DNA of 64,000 nucleotides, taken from contig JALGPY010000002.1 in the NCBI GenBank assembly GCA_023055425.1, positions 156,623,345 to 156,687,344 on the forward strand, in the 5' to 3' direction. The stretch comes from Linanthus parryae. Taxonomy: Eukaryota; Streptophyta; Magnoliopsida; Ericales; Polemoniaceae. The notes below the pieces were generated by a model. The model saw only the letters and a list, made by a program, of their open reading frames with translations, was not told the origin of the DNA and made no database searches. Positions 36,632 through 49,679 of this stretch are shown piece by piece. The position numbers and the translations under genes were made by a program. Positions within the stretch are counted from its first letter, which is position 1, and each line of letters begins with the position of its first letter.

Positions 36632-39600
36632 TCAGATATCGGGAATTGGTTTGAGGCTCTCGATAACCCCAATGAAATTCCCGTCCACGTACGGTTTTGC
36701 TCGCTGTCCATTTACCTTGAACCTGTTCCCATTCTCAGCTTCTACCTCGAGCGATCCCCATGGGTAAACCTCTGTAATTGTAAATGGGCCACTCCACCTT
36801 GATTTCAGCTTGCCCGGAAACAGTTTCAGTCGGGCGTTGAATATCAATACCTTCTGGCCCACTCTGAAATCTCGTGGAATGATATGCTTGTCATGCCATT
36901 GCTTGGTCCTCTCTTTGTATATCTTGGCACTCTGATATGCCATCAATCTGTGTTCTTCTAACTCAAGCAATGCCTGCTTCCTTTGCTCACCAGAGAGCTT
37001 AGCATCCAAGTTTAATTTCTTTAGCGCCCAAAACGCTTTATGCTCAAGTTCCACCGGCAGATGACATGATTTCCCGAAAACGAGTTGGTAGGGAGACATG
37101 CCCAAGGGAGTCTTGTATGCAGTCCGGTATGCCCATAAACTATCATCCAAGTGTAGAGCCCAGTCTTTGCGCCCTGGATTGACAGTTTTCTCTAGAATCC
37201 CCTTTATCTCACGGTTAGACACTTCAGCTTGTCCATTGGATTGCGGATGGTAGGCCAATGAGATTTTGTGTGTCTTTACCCCATACTTGCTCAAGGTATT
37301 GGCAAAAACCTTGTTCACAAAGTGTGATCCCTCATCGCTAATAATGGCTCTGGGCGTTCCAAATCTTGTGAAGATATTTTTGCGTAAGAATCTCTCGACT
37401 GTAGCACTATCATTCTTTGGACAAGCCAGAGCCTCCACCCATTTGGTGACATAATCAACAGCCAACAAAATATACAGATTACCAAGCGACGATGGGAATG
37501 GCCCCATAAAATCAATCCCCCACACATCAAATGGTTCTACTTCTAACACGAAATTTTGAGGCATTTCATTTCGGTTAGAGATATTACCTGTTCTTTGGCA
37601 TCGGTCACACTGCTGTACAAATAGATGGGCGTCTTTATGCAAGGTTGGCCAATAGAAACCACTCTGAAGTACCTTCGCAACTGTGCGTGATTTGCCGAAA
37701 TGTCCCCCACAGTTCAACTCGTGGCAGTGTCTAAGGATCTCCAACGTGTCCGGTTCCGCAACACATCTCCGCAATACATTCGCCCCCAACTTGAACAAAT
37801 AAGGATCATCCCAGAAATACTGTCGCGCGTCTGCAAAGAACTTCTTCCTCTGGTGATAATTCAGGTCCTTGGGCACAATGTTGAGTGCCTTGAAATTTGC
37901 CAAGTCAGCAAACCAAGGCACAGCTGCAACCACAACCATGAGCTGCTCATCTGGAAAATCCTCTCGAATCGGCAAATCTTCCTGCTTATCGTTCTCCAGT
38001 CTCGACAAATGATCTGCAACCACATTTTCTACCCCCTTTTTATCTTTGATCACCACATCGAACTCTTGCATCAACAACACCCACCGGATCAATCTTGGCT
38101 TGGCGTCCTTCTTGGTGAGAAGGTACTTGAGGGCTGAATGGTCCGTGAAGATCGTCACCTGAGAACCCACAAGATATGGACGAAACTTGTCCAACGCAAA
38201 TATGATAGCCAACATCTCTTTCTCCGTGGTAGCATAATTAACCTGTGCATCATTAAGAGTACGACTGGCATAATAAATGACGTGAGCTGCCTTATCTTTC
38301 CGCTGGCCTAGAACTGCTCCCACCGCATAGTCACTAGCATCACACATGAGCTCAAATGGTAGGGACCAGTCTGGTGTGGTGATGATAGGCGCGCTAATCA
38401 GCTTTTCCTTGAGCAAATCAAAAGCCGACTTGCACTCCGCATTAAAATCAAAAACTGCGTCCTTCTCAAGCAATCCACACAAAGGTTTCGTGATCTTCGA
38501 GAAGTCTTTAATGAAGCGCCGATAGAACCCTGCATGTCCCAAGAAACTCCTTACTCCTTTAACAGAGGTAGGGTAAGGAAGCTTCTCAATAACCTCGATC
38601 TTGGCTCTATCCACCTCTAATCCTTTGCTGGAGATCTTGTGGCCCAAAACAATACCCTCGGTAACCATGAAGTGACACTTCTCCCAGTTGAGCACTAGGT
38701 TGGTGTCAATGCATCTATCCAGAACCCGGGCCAACTGCTGCAGGCAGTCTTCGAATCCATCACCATAGAGCGAGAAGTCATCCATGAACACTTCAAAGTT
38801 CTGCTCCATCATATCAGAGAAGATCGACATCATACACCTCTGAAACGTAGCAGGTGCGTTGCATAACCCAAAAGGCATGCGTCTAAAAGCGAAAGTCCCA
38901 TAAGGACAAGTGAATGTCGTCTTCTCCTGGTCAGCTGGCTCAATTGCTATCTGGTTGTACCCGGAGTACCCATCCAAAAAGCAATAATGAGAGTGATGTG
39001 CTAGCCTATCAAGCATCTGATCAACGAATGGAAGGGGAAAATGATCCTTCAAAGTGGCATCATTGAGCTTGCGGTAATCCATGCAAACTCTCCACCCAGT
39101 AACAGTACGCGTAGCGATTTGATCACCTTTTTCCCCTTCCACCACAGTTATACCCCCCTTCTTAGGGACACATTGTACCGGGCTAGTCCATGTGCTGTCG
39201 GAAATCGGATAAATGATGCCCGCCTCCAACCATTTAAGCACCTCTTTCTTCACCACCTCCTGCATGTGAGGATTGAGGCGGCGCTGAAACTGAACTACCG
39301 GCTTCTTGTCTTCCATGAGCCGAATCTTGTGCTGGCAAACTGTGGGGCTGATCCCCTTGATATCCGCTATGGTCCATCCCATAGCTGCCTTTCTCTCCTG
39401 TAGTACCTTGAGAAGCTGCTCCTCCTGTTCCCTGTCCAAACATGCAGACACAATCACAGGTAAAGACTCATTAGATCCCAAGTATAGATATTTCAAATGT
39501 ACAGGTAAAGGCTTTAATTCTAAAATAGGAGCAGTAATAAGAGAAGGAGTAAGAATCTTCCTGCTTCCCTCATTAAAGAGGGGTAGGGGCTGACGCCAAT

Positions 39601-42202
39601 GAACATCAAATGCTTGCTCTTTCTCGCTGGAATCAAGTAGAACAAGCTCCTCATATAGCTGCTCCAATAAAATATCATCCTCTTCGTCCGGCGTGTAGGC
39701 CTCCACCCCGAAGCACTGCTCACTTACCGCATATGCGGGAAACTTCATAGCCTCAAATACATTGAAGGCCACCTTCTCATCGTTGATCTGCATAGTCAGC
39801 TCTCCATTGGCCACATCAATGATAGTCCTCCCAGTAGCTAGGAATGGGCGACCCAAAATAAGAGGAACATCATCGTCAGCCTCCATGTCTAAGATCACAA
39901 AATCCGCTGGGAAGATGAGTCCTTCAACTCTCACTAATACGTCCTCCAAAACACCCCTGGGGCGTTTTATAGTGCGATCAGCCATCTGCAAACACATCCT
40001 GGTAGGCTTAGGATCTCCCACACCAAGTTGCTCAAAAACCGATGTGGGCATCAAATTAATACTTGCACCCAGATCACATAATGCCCTCCCATGAAATGCA
40101 TCACCCAATGTAACAGGAATGATGAAACCGCCCGGATCTTTCATCTTCTTTGGTAGCGCCTTTTGCACAACTGCGCTACACTCCTCATTCAGGGTCACGG
40201 TCTCAAAGTCATCCATGCGCCTCCTATTAGAAAGGAGGTCCTTGAGAAACTTGGCATATTTCGGCATTTGTGAAATGGCCTCCGCAAAAGGTATATTAAT
40301 GTGCAGTTTCTTGAAGATATCCACAAACTTCTTGAAATGCTTGGCATCTTCTTGACTCTTCAATCTCTGCGGGTATGGCACTCGCACACTGTATTCCTCC
40401 CTTGGCTTCTGTTTCTCATCCGACTTCCTCACCGTGTCCTTTGATTGGGGAATCACGGTAGGCACGGGAATCTCTTCATCTAAGGCTTTTTCAGTGGCCT
40501 TGGTCGCCTCAGCTCGCGCATGGGTAGGATATGGGGGATCCTGGGTAGTGGTCCCACTGCGAGTAGTAATAGCCTTCAATTGCTCAGTTGGAGTAATAGT
40601 GTTAGACGGGAGTATACCTGGCGGAAGTCGAGGATTCTGATTAGCTATTTGGCCAATTTGTGTCTCATGATTCTTTAACGAGGCTTCCATTGCAACAATT
40701 TTACTCTCAATCTTGTCGTTGCTAGCTAACAGTTTCCTCAACATCGCATTTGTATCCTGTTCTTCTGAGGGTGGGGCTGAAGCCTGTTGTTGTGGAGCCT
40801 GTCTCTGAGCTTGGTATGGAACATTTGGCCTATGACCTGGCGCATATAAACCACTATTCGGATTGGCATAGCTGAAGTTGGGGTGATTGCGATTGTTAGG
40901 ATGATAGGTGTTTGGCCATTGCTGCTGTCTTTGTTGACCCATGTAATTCACGTCTTCAATGCCATCCCCATATCCCTGATTTGCATCTGCTACCATCTCT
41001 CCCACTGACTTCACCTGTGCCGATGGATTCAAATGACTGAAAGCCGATGTCATAACTGCCATCTGATGTTCAAATTTCTGTTCCACCATAGACTCAATCT
41101 GACTAACCAATGCTCCATCTGACTTCGTGCTTCTACGAGTTTCAGACCTCGTGGATTCACGTTTTGCTACATTATCTAGCAAATCACGACATCTCTGTAG
41201 TCCCATCCCCATAAAATTGCCCTGAGCCATCATGTCTAGTTCACTAGCAGTCTCCCTGTCCAAAGCATTATAAAAATAGTGAAGAAGTTTATACCATGGC
41301 TCCCCATGAGTAGGGCATCTGCGAAGGAGCTGGTTGAACTTTCTCCACGTGTCACCCAGAGAATCATCTTCCTGCTGTTTAAATGTGGTTATGTCGGCCA
41401 TCCGTTGAGCAACCTTAGATGGTGGAAGATACTTCCTGAGAAACTCTCTGCTACAATCTGCCCATGTAACTATGCTGCCTGCTGGAAGTTCCATAAGCCA
41501 TGTCTTTGCCTTTCCCGATAAAGAGAAGGGGAAAAGCATGAGCTTTATAGTCTCGATTGGCACTCTCTGGTCATACATGGTAGAAGTAATCTGCTCGAAG
41601 TTGAGCAAGTGCTGATGTGGATCATCACTCGGGGCTCCCGTGAATAAGCACTCATCCCTAACCATATTAATCAACGGTTGGCGAATCTCGAAATGCGCGG
41701 CATTAATCTGCGGCCTGACAATGGTAGGCTGATATCCATCCGGTGTAGTTCTGAAGTAGTCCACCAAAGGACGGTCATCCTCCTCAGCATTGTTGACTTG
41801 CTCTACTACGTTCCGGCCGTTATTGTTCCGATTATTACCCCCATTGTTCCCATTGCCACCGTTGTTTCCACCATTAACTCCTCCATTGTTCCCATTAACT
41901 ATTTCTGCACCAGGGAGTTGTTGTGGATTCTGGGGATTCATGCGATCAATCATGGCTTGCATCGCAGCCATTTGAGCCCTAAGCTCCTCAGTTTCCCTTG
42001 CTCGATTTGCTGCATCCTCCACAGCTGCAGCTCTAGCTGCTTCCGCATCTTCGAGGCCCTTGCGGAACCTCTCAAACTCAGCTCTAGTTTGCTCGTCCAT
42101 TTGAACTGAATTTGCTTTCCTCTTGTCTCTATTCTGTGCTCGCAGTAAGGATTCCGGGTCTTCAAGTGTTGGATGCAAAGGCTCGTCTCTAGAACGTGAC
42201 AT
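36632..42202 (-). CDS. gag-pol polyprotein of Athila-type element C (intact, 1856 residues)
   Basis: One uninterrupted frame starts 138 bases after the 5' LTR. Approximate residues: 30-75 coiled coil; 95-135 Asn/Gly-rich linker; 180-330 retrotransposon gag ('[20 protein letters not shown]', '[20 protein letters not shown]'); 480-530 Gln/Pro-rich, with no CCHC knuckle; about 710 aspartic protease (CDLGAS, later [11 protein letters not shown]); 1000-1200 reverse transcriptase ('[16 protein letters not shown]', catalytic FMDD near 1139 instead of the usual YVDD/YLDD); 1280-1400 RNase H ([22 protein letters not shown]); about 1490-1540 integrase HHCC (CDRCQRTG); integrase DDE with GIDFMGPF near 1564, ISDEGSHF near 1624 and '[14 protein letters not shown]' near 1662. 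No chromodomain follows. All catalytic residues I can check are present, and gag and pol are fused without a frameshift. Confidence 0.96.
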   Translation of the reverse strand: MSRSRDEPLHPTLEDPESLLRAQNRDKRKANSVQMDEQTRAEFERFRKGLEDAEAARAAAVEDAANRARETEELRAQMAAMQAMIDRMNPQNPQQLPGAEIVNGNNGGVNGGNNGGNGNNGGNNRNNNGRNVVEQVNNAEEDDRPLVDYFRTTPDGYQPTIVRPQINAAHFEIRQPLINMVRDECLFTGAPSDDPHQHLLNFEQITSTMYDQRVPIETIKLMLFPFSLSGKAKTWLMELPAGSIVTWADCSREFLRKYLPPSKVAQRMADITTFKQQEDDSLGDTWRKFNQLLRRCPTHGEPWYKLLHYFYNALDRETASELDMMAQGNFMGMGLQRCRDLLDNVAKRESTRSETRRSTKSDGALVSQIESMVEQKFEHQMAVMTSAFSHLNPSAQVKSVGEMVADANQGYGDGIEDVNYMGQQRQQQWPNTYHPNNRNHPNFSYANPNSGLYAPGHRPNVPYQAQRQAPQQQASAPPSEEQDTNAMLRKLLASNDKIESKIVAMEASLKNHETQIGQIANQNPRLPPGILPSNTITPTEQLKAITTRSGTTTQDPPYPTHARAEATKATEKALDEEIPVPTVIPQSKDTVRKSDEKQKPREEYSVRVPYPQRLKSQEDAKHFKKFVDIFKKLHINIPFAEAISQMPKYAKFLKDLLSNRRRMDDFETVTLNEECSAVVQKALPKKMKDPGGFIIPVTLGDAFHGRALCDLGASINLMPTSVFEQLGVGDPKPTRMCLQMADRTIKRPRGVLEDVLVRVEGLIFPADFVILDMEADDDVPLILGRPFLATGRTIIDVANGELTMQINDEKVAFNVFEAMKFPAYAVSEQCFGVEAYTPDEEDDILLEQLYEELVLLDSSEKEQAFDVHWRQPLPLFNEGSRKILTPSLITAPILELKPLPVHLKYLYLGSNESLPVIVSACLDREQEEQLLKVLQERKAAMGWTIADIKGISPTVCQHKIRLMEDKKPVVQFQRRLNPHMQEVVKKEVLKWLEAGIIYPISDSTWTSPVQCVPKKGGITVVEGEKGDQIATRTVTGWRVCMDYRKLNDATLKDHFPLPFVDQMLDRLAHHSHYCFLDGYSGYNQIAIEPADQEKTTFTCPYGTFAFRRMPFGLCNAPATFQRCMMSIFSDMMEQNFEVFMDDFSLYGDGFEDCLQQLARVLDRCIDTNLVLNWEKCHFMVTEGIVLGHKISSKGLEVDRAKIEVIEKLPYPTSVKGVRSFLGHAGFYRRFIKDFSKITKPLCGLLEKDAVFDFNAECKSAFDLLKEKLISAPIITTPDWSLPFELMCDASDYAVGAVLGQRKDKAAHVIYYASRTLNDAQVNYATTEKEMLAIIFALDKFRPYLVGSQVTIFTDHSALKYLLTKKDAKPRLIRWVLLMQEFDVVIKDKKGVENVVADHLSRLENDKQEDLPIREDFPDEQLMVVVAAVPWFADLANFKALNIVPKDLNYHQRKKFFADARQYFWDDPYLFKLGANVLRRCVAEPDTLEILRHCHELNCGGHFGKSRTVAKVLQSGFYWPTLHKDAHLFVQQCDRCQRTGNISNRNEMPQNFVLEVEPFDVWGIDFMGPFPSSLGNLYILLAVDYVTKWVEALACPKNDSATVERFLRKNIFTRFGTPRAIISDEGSHFVNKVFANTLSKYGVKTHKISLAYHPQSNGQAEVSNREIKGILEKTVNPGRKDWALHLDDSLWAYRTAYKTPLGMSPYQLVFGKSCHLPVELEHKAFWALKKLNLDAKLSGEQRKQALLELEEHRLMAYQSAKIYKERTKQWHDKHIIPRDFRVGQKVLIFNARLKLFPGKLKSRWSGPFTITEVYPWGSLEVEAENGNRFKVNGQRAKPYVDGNFIGVIESLKPIPDI

Positions 42203-42315
42203 GCACCAAATGAATCAGACCTGAAACGCGAATCACACACACAAAACAGGTGAGTAACAAATATAAACTGAAAAGTAAATCCCTAAAGAGAAAACTAATA
42301 GCTAATTTGACCTAA

Positions 42316-42334
42316 GTCCCCGGCAACGGCGCCA
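42316..42334 (-). other. Primer-binding site of element C (tRNA-Asp)
   Basis: Minus-strand TGGCGCCGTTGCCGGGGAC begins six bases after the 5' LTR. It complements the 3' end of plant tRNA-Asp, the primer reported for Athila-type elements. Confidence 0.9.
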
Positions 42335-42340
42335 AAAACT

Positions 42341-43947
42341 TGACACGCTCCAACTGCAAGTGCACAGTTGTCGGTGCAGTAATAATCGGAAAAGTCCGGA
42401 TTGTCGAACCCAAGGGACTTCGTGTAACTAACTATTAAGTTTGTTCTTTATGTGGGCAAAACGCAGTTGTTTTGTGGTTCCTAATTCTACTAAAAATTCA
42501 AATAACAATTATCTCAAATAATTCAAAGAATTATTTTAAGATTAACGAGCACGAGTTAATATTGTTGTGTATCAAATTTGATTAAATTCAGGATATCTCT
42601 ACGGATCACTAGGAATGTCACACTACGTTGGATTTATGTTTCACTAACACGATAATTTCTTATTCTAGTTAAACGAGCAATTGTATATTGAAGATGTCTC
42701 AACCAATAACTATGCCTAAACTATCGTAACTGATTCCTCTAGCTTACTCAAGTTCAAACACGCATTACGATACTAATTTCTACTCTTGTTCTTAGCTAAC
42801 TAGCAAGATTCCTCAACCCTAGATACGGCTAGTGTGTATTTCAATTTTCCGGGCAACAAACGTAGATTCCTCTATCGTTCATAACCTAGCACAATCCTAT
42901 TAATACGTCTATCAATAGAATTGATAAATTAAAAGCGTAAAATACACATAACTAGAGAAGAAATCATCAATTAAGCATAATAGCATGAGAGAAAATCCAT
43001 AAACCCCAAGTTGTAGTGATCAAACCCTAGCTACCTACGAGATATCCCAAATAGAGGGTTTAGCTACTCAAAAACATGATTCACGTACAAAGTTTCGTGA
43101 TCAAATAACAAGAATAGAGAAGAAACGGGGTTTTAGAGATCAAACGAATGATTCCAAGCCTCCTTGATCGTCTCCTAAGCTCCAAGCTCTCTTCAATGTG
43201 ATAGAGTACGTGATAATGCCCAAAAACATGCCCTAACCAAGTCTAATACGTTCTCCCAATGTTTAGAATAAGTTAGGAGTAATTACAAAGCAACCCCAAA
43301 AAGTTACAAACTAAACTCTGCCCGAACTAGGTCGTGTGACCTAGTTAAGTAGGTCGTGCGACCTACTTTGCTGCCCAGAACAGGTCGTGTGACCTGTGTA
43401 GTAGGTCGCATGACCTACTGAAACAAGCTGGTTCGCTAACTAGGTCATGTGACCTAGTAACTAGGTCATGCGACCTAGTTGCTTCATCAAATCTTTCCAT
43501 CTTCTTCCCACTTGTTCCTCTTGCTTCCGAATCACTTCCCGGGCATCGTTTCTTCATTCAATCCTCCATTTTGAGCTCTCCTCATGCCTCAACACTCGTA
43601 TCATCTTCTCTTGAGCCTCTCTAGCACTTGATCCATCAACTCTCGCTTTCCTTCCCAAATCTTGAGCTCACATCACTTCCGAAGTTCGTTTCCTCTATCC
43701 ACTTGCTCCTCGCGTGCTCTGGCCCTGAAAATCACAACACGAACACCCCGCGAAGATCAAATGTGACAAAATAAGATAAATAGCACGTAAAACAATGCAA
43801 GAAACGCCCGGACTTCACATTTTAGCATACGAACTCACTTTCTCAAATAAACACATGATCTACTCGAAAAGACGCAACATTCTCCATTATAAGCACACAA
43901 AACGTAGCAAAATAAGCAATAAAATAACTCCGAAAATGGAGTTATCA
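42341..43947 (-). repeat. 5' LTR of element C
   Basis: 1607 bp, identical to the 3' LTR except T for C at 43720 and 43937. Both changes turn a CpG into TpG on the plus strand. Confidence 0.95.
43326..43479. repeat. Six-dyad array in the 5' LTR of element C
   Basis: Second copy of the array at 30059-30212, identical. Confidence 0.95.
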
Positions 43948-43952
43948 TATAC

Positions 43953-45091
43953 CAACAAAGTATGGACTTTGGTGGAACCACCTGAATGGGTAGGACCCAT
44001 AGGGTGCAAGTAGGTTATGAGGAAACCAACATGGATGGTAATATGATTACTTTTAAGGGACAACTGGTTTGAAAGGGTTTCATGAGAATTCATAGTATAG
44101 ACTATGACAAAATCTTTCCCCAGTTGTGATGCTTAAATCCATTCGCATCTTGCTTGTAGCAATCTGTTTATAGATTGAGTCAAGATTCTTGTAGATTGGA
44201 TTCTTCGAATTTATGATGCAATCAAAGGAGTTTGGTTCCATCAAAAATTGAAGATGATACTTGTGTCTACAAGAAGGTTAGTGGGAGCATAGTTAAATTT
44301 CTGGTCTTGTATGTAGAGACATATTAATCATTGGGAACAATGTCTCTACTCTGCAATTTGTTAAAGATTGGCTAGAGAAATTGATTTCCAATAATTGACT
44401 TAGGCGAGACAATCTATAAAATCTATGGAGATAGATTAAAGTAATTGTTCAGCCTGAGTCATGGTACATATATTGACAAGGTGTTGAAATGGTTCAACGT
44501 GAAAAGAATATTGATTCTTACCCATGTCACATGGAATTAGTCTTTGGAAGGCTAATTGTCTTACCAATTAGATTGGGAATGGGCCGTATGAATTAGATTC
44601 ACGAGATACGCCATGAGATGTACTAGGCCAGACGTGTCATGAAGCATGACACAATATACCAATTAAATCCAAGTGAGGTGTCACTTAATAATAATTATCA
44701 AGATTATCCTTAAGTACTTGAGAAGGAATAAAGGATGAACTCTTGATTAATGGAGGATAGGAAGGGTTTACTGTAAGGGGTTACAGTGATGAGAACTTCC
44801 ATCTGACAAAGAAGATTTCAGATTATAGTCGAGTTTTGTGTTTTATGCTAGAGGGAGTGACTGTGAGCTGGAAAGGTTCCAGCCAAGATTCAGTCACTGA
44901 TTCTAACATAGAGGACTGAGTAAATTAATGCATAAGATGCATTTATTCAGAATATTCAATCTCAATCAAATTGTTGATGGAGGAGATGTGAATATTTGCA
45001 AGGTGCCAGCATATGTCTCGCCCCTACGCAGTGTAAGCGTGGAGGACCGCGCTAGATTAATAGGCATATGATGCAGGAGATTGACTCTAGT
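43953..45091 (+). pseudogene. 3' half of pol of element B (reverse transcriptase and RNase H), decayed
   Basis: Resumes after element C with 'NKVWTLVEPPEWVGPIGCK', the start of the copia reverse transcriptase domain. Traces of YVDD ('LVLYVETY' near 44310), the following 'GNNVSTL', and the 'RYAM..TRPDV' block (44600-44640) follow, all broken by stops. Together with 28010-29073 it makes one dead pol. Confidence 0.65.
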
Positions 45092-45104
45092 GCAAGTGGG
45101 AGAC
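45092..45104 (+). other. Polypurine tract of element B
   Basis: GCAAGTGGGAGAC directly precedes the 3' LTR, a usual copia PPT. Confidence 0.85.
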
Positions 45105-46542
45105 TGTTGGAATTGTGCCCTAGAGGCAATCAATTAATTGTGACAAATATATGGATTTACGATTCATTATGTTATCGATATGGAGATATGCTAATATGAA
45201 TGAAGTCCTTATAATATAAGGTGTTATATTCTTAAATATCCCTAGTCAATTATAATGATTAATGGGACAATCATCTATAGACTAGTATGGGGTTGGATTG
45301 ATATGGAGATATCACGATCCAACACATGAGTATGCATTAGGAGTAATGGCATACTGGATTGACCCACGACGAAAAGGATACATTAGATTATGTGAAGTCA
45401 CAATCGCTTTTCGTAGTGCTAATATTATTGCAATCCTTGGACTTGAAGTCACTAGATACTCTAGTTGTGAAATATTGCGCTTTGATGTTATCAAACGTTA
45501 CACCGTAACTGGGTAATCATAAATGTGGCTATCGGGTGTGATAGGAAGCAAGCTTAGAGATCGTACTGATGTAGATATGATTTGTCCCTCCCACATAATG
45601 GGGGTAAATATCCACGACCACTCGAGGGATGAGGCTTATCGAATGTCTGGCCAGACTCAGATAAATTAATATAGAGAAATTAATGTTATCTGCAAGTATA
45701 AGCATATTCCCAGGATCGAGGAACTATGGATTGGATATACGAGTGAGACTATTTATGTCTCGTGTCCAATCCGGATATGGAGACAAAGGGATAATGCAAT
45801 ATGACATATTGGGCACAAAGGTTTGTCGGGATCACTGACTATTTCTATTGGTTGGGTTGCATGGATGTGTTGCTAGACACCGCTCCATGTTAGTAATAGT
45901 TACTACCAACTATATAGAAACCTATGGGGTCACACGTCAAATAGAGTAGAGCTAGATTTGGGATTAATTAATATAGATTAATTAATAGAAGGATCATTGT
46001 GCAACACCTTGCAAACTTAGTAGGACTAATTTGCAAGGAAGGAAATAATTCTAGTTCATCTAGAATTAGGAAACTCTTTTATGGAAACAACAAGGAGTTG
46101 TTGGAGTATATAAAGGAGGCTCTAGCTTCCTTCCCACTACATGAGTTATTATTAGTCATAACACAAAAGTTGGAGAGAGCAAAAGGAGAGAGCAAGACAA
46201 AGAGCTAGGGTCGAAACCCTAGCCCCGTCCGCCCCTCTACCCGACGGCAAAGAGGAGGCCGCCCCTCCCTTGTGCCTTGTTGCTTTGTTGCTTTGATCTT
46301 CATCCCTCTTCCTCCAAGGATCAAGCTAGCACTTGATTGAAGGAAGAATCTAGATCTCACCTCTAGACGTGGATCAACCGTAGAGACGAGGACATCATTC
46401 TTCGTGTGATCTCACAAATCAAAAAGGTACACATCTTCTATTTCCTTGATCATGTTATGATGTCTCTTCCTGTGATCCTTGGTGGGCTTTGAGTAGGATT
46501 AATTTTGTTATTCCGCTGCGTTACCTACGTCAAAACCCAACA
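45105..46542 (+). repeat. 3' LTR of element B
   Basis: 1438 bp, about 98% identical to 23420-24855 by eye, with single-base indels (for example near 45470 and 46030). Confidence 0.95.
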
Positions 46543-49500
46543 GTTGTCACCAAGAACAAAGAGCAAAAGTGGATCATGGATAGTGGTTGCTCCAGAAACA
46601 TGAGTGGCAAAAGTTCTTTATTCACTGAACTGAAAGAACAATCAGGAGGGACAATCATACTTGGTGACAAAGGCAAATGCAATATCATAGAAATTGGTAA
46701 AGTCGGTAATGGTGTTGAAAATTCTATATCAGATGTTTATCTTGTAGATGGTTTAAAATTTAACCTGCTTAGTGTATCTCAAATGTGTGACAAAAGTAAT
46801 AAGGTCATTTTTGAGAAGGAGAAATGTGTGGTGCAAGATGAAAAATTTGGTAATTGCATCCTCACTGCTCCAAGGTCAAAAAATGTTCACTGTTTAAATA
46901 CTAACAAAGTTAAAGTAGAAAGTATGAAATGTCTCAAGGCTTTGAAAGAAGATTCAAAGTTTTGGCATAGAAAGCTTGGACACATCAGCCTGCATACACT
47001 GAACAAGCTAGTTTCCAAAGACTTAGTTAGAGGTCTGCCATCCATCAATTTCAAAGATGAAGATGTATGCAAATCTTGTGCTCAAGGAAAACATGCAAGG
47101 AGATCATTCAAGCCAAATAACTTTGTTAGTACAACCATACCTATTGAATGCTTCATATGGATCTTTGTGGTCTATGAGAGTTCTAAATCCAAAGGTAAGA
47201 AGTATATGCTGGTTATTGTAGATGATTTCTCTATATTTACTTGGGTAATGTTTTTAAGAGATAAGTCTGAGGCTGTGTTTGAATTTTCAAAACTTTTTAA
47301 AGAGCTTCAAATTTTGAAAAACCTGCCGATTGCTTCAATTAGGGGGATCATGGCAGAGAATTTTATCAACTAGAGTTTGTTTTATTATTTTCTAAGTTTG
47401 GTATTTCTCACAACTTTTCTGCTCCTAGTACTCCTAAAAAAAAGGTGTAGTTGAAACGAAAAATAGGACTCTTGAGGATATGTGTAGGACAATGCTTTTG
47501 GAAAACAAATTACCAAAGTCTTTTTAGGCAGAGGCTGTTAACACTGCATTTTTTTTTGAACAGGTGCCTGATTAGTCCTATTTCGAAGAAGACTCCTTAT
47601 GAAATTTTTAAAAGAAGAAATCCAAATATCTATTATTTCAAACATTTTGGTTGTACATGTTTTGTTCACAATAATGGTAAGGATAATCATGACAAGTTTG
47701 ATGCCATGAGTGATGAAGATATTTTTCTTGATTATTCTTTGACTAGCAAAGCCCACAGAGTTTACAATAAGAGAACTAAGCTTGCTGAGGAAAGTATACA
47801 TGTTATATTTGATGAATGCGATGATGGTTCTTTGAGTGAAGGTTTTGCAGATCTAAATCTGAATAAGCATGATTCAGAGGATGAGGCAGATCCAAAGAAT
47901 GTTTCTAAGAGTAACATGCAGGAAAACAGTAGAACTTTTCAAAAGCCTTGGAACTGGCTCTCAAAGCCTTGAAACATAACCTAAATGAACACAAAGTGGT
48001 CAAGCCAATGCATCAAGCTCTCAAGACCTTGAAAATATTTATGGAAAACCCGAAACCTGGACACCAAGAAAGAAATTCAAATATATGTTGTCTCATCCAG
48101 CTGAAAAAATCATTTCTGATCCATCCACTGGTATCAAAACAGTATCTCAGTTAAAGAACTTGCGCGCTTTTAATGCTTTTGTGTATCTCGTTGAACCTAA
48201 GAGTGTGAAGGAAGCATTAAAAGAAGCAGACTGGATCATTGCTATGCAGAGTGAGCTGAATGAATTTGAGAGGAAAAATGTCTGGAATCTAGTTCCTCCT
48301 CCCAAAGATCAGTCTGTTATTGGTACAAGGTGGGTGTTCAGAAACAAGTTGGATGAAAATGGTAAGGTTAGCAGAAACAAGGTAAGATTAGTAGCTCAAG
48401 GCTACAACTAGGAAAAAGGTATAGACTATGAGGAGACTTTTGTTCCTGTAGCTAGGTTGGAAGAAATTAAAATTTTACTTGCATTTGCATCACATAAGAA
48501 CATCAAACTTTTTCAAATTGATATTAAATGTGCATTTCTAAATGGTTATCTGCAAGAAGAAGTTTATGTTGCTCAACCTCCTGTTTTTGAAAGTGATGAG
48601 TTTCCAAATCATGTTTATAAACTTGACAACGCTCTTTGTGGTCTCAAACAAGCTCCAAGAGCTTGGTGTGAGAGATTGTCAAAGTTCTTCATTGAAAATG
48701 GTTTCAAGAGAAGCTTAGTTGACAACACTATTTTCATAAAGGCACATGAGAAATATATTCTATTAGTACAAATATATGTTGATGATAATCTGTTTGGTGC
48801 TATTCTAAAGATTTCTCTAGTCTTATGAGCAAGTAATTTGAGACGAGCTTGATGGGAGAGGTAACTTTCTTTCTTTGACTTCATGTACATTAAATGAAGA
48901 AAGTAATTTTTCTACATCAAAATAAGTACACCAATGATTTTTTGAACAAGTATAATATGTCTAAATCCAAGGTAGAAAAAATTCACCTGAGTTCTACACT
49001 TTCCTTAGACAAGGATCAAAATGGTAAAAGTGTGAATCGGAAAGAAATTAGAGGTATGATTGGTTCACTAATTTATCTCACTACAAGTAGGTCATCAATT
49101 ATGTTTAGTTTTTTTATGTGTGCTAGATTTCAAGCTGGTCATAAAGAGTCTCTCTTAGTTGCTGTCAAAAGAATTTTCAGATATCTCAATGGTACCAAAG
49201 ACTTGGAGATTTGGTATCCTAAGAGGTATAACTTCTCTTTGTGTGGCTATTCAGATGCTGATTTTGCAGGTTATAAAGTAGACAGAAAAAAGCCTATCAG
49301 GGTGTTCCCAATTCCTTGGATCATGCCTGATAAGCTGGCATTATAAGAAGCAAAATTCAATAGCTTTATCAAAAGAAGAAGCTGAATACATAGTCACAAG
49401 TGTTGTGGATAACACGACAAATGAGATATCGAGTTTATGACTTCAGCGATACTCCTATGAAATTTGACAACAGATAATCGAGTACACCATTCAAGGACTA

Positions 49501-49679
49501 AGCACATTGATGTCAGACATCACTTCATTAGAGATCATGTGGAGAAAGGTGATGTATCTCTTTAATTTGTACCAACAGACATGCAGTTTGCAGATATCTT
49601 CACTAAACCTCTGCCAGAAGATAGATTCACGGCCCTGAGATTAGAACTTGAGATGCTGAATAAAGAAGCATTGGTTTAG
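46543..49679 (+). pseudogene. pol of element A: protease, integrase, reverse transcriptase, RNase H
   Basis: Resumes directly after element B. Protease: 'KWIMDSGCSRNMSG' (46567-46610). GAG-pre-integrase: 'FWHRKLGHISLHTLNKL' and CKSCAQGKHARRSF (about 46960-47110). Integrase core: 'MLVIVDDFSIFTWVMFLRDK' to about 47270, then frameshifts around 47370-47450, 'KTPYEIFKRRNPNI' and 'HFGCTCFVHN'. Reverse transcriptase: 'GTRWVFRNKLDENGKV', an in-frame TAG at 48409-48411, 'FQIDIKCAFLNGYLQEEVYV', 'YKLDNALCGLKQAPRAW' and catalytic YVDD near 48777. RNase H: 'GYSDADFAGYKVDRKK' near 49250. It ends 'ADIFTKPLPEDRF'. At least four frame changes and several stops make it inactive. Confidence 0.88.

Larger units (their letters stand above)
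29074..43947 (-). mobile_element. Athila-type gypsy retrotransposon C, complete, very young
   Basis: The element is 14.9 kb with 1607-bp LTRs (29074-30680 and 42341-43947) and the target duplication TATAC at 29069-29073 and 43948-43952. In element orientation (minus) the order is LTR, tRNA-Asp PBS, one gag-pol frame, a long spacer, a further ORF, a long 3' untranslated part, PPT and LTR. The gag and protease type, the tRNA-Asp primer, the absence of a chromodomain and an ORF after pol fit the Athila lineage. The LTRs differ at only two sites (30453/43720 and 30670/43937). All expected parts are open, so it may be able to move. Confidence 0.93.
23420..46542 (+). mobile_element. Copia retrotransposon B, inserted at the gag/protease junction of element A
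   Basis: LTRs 23420-24855 and 45105-46542 (TG..CA) are flanked by GTTGT (23415-23419 and 46543-46547). A tRNA-iMet PBS follows the first LTR and a PPT precedes the second. The LTRs differ at about 25-30 positions by eye (roughly 2%). The internal region, outside the nested element C, is a decayed gag-pol. Without element C it is about 8.2 kb. Confidence 0.93.

Noticed and set aside
37266..42240. Plus-strand and alternate minus-strand frames of 60-145 codons across the gag-pol gene
   Set aside because: They are shadows of the intact 1856-codon frame, with no independent features.
46489..46542. Apparent N-terminus of the element A protease in the 3' LTR of element B
   Set aside because: The frame is open by chance through the LTR end. 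The true pol sequence starts after the insertion point at 46543.
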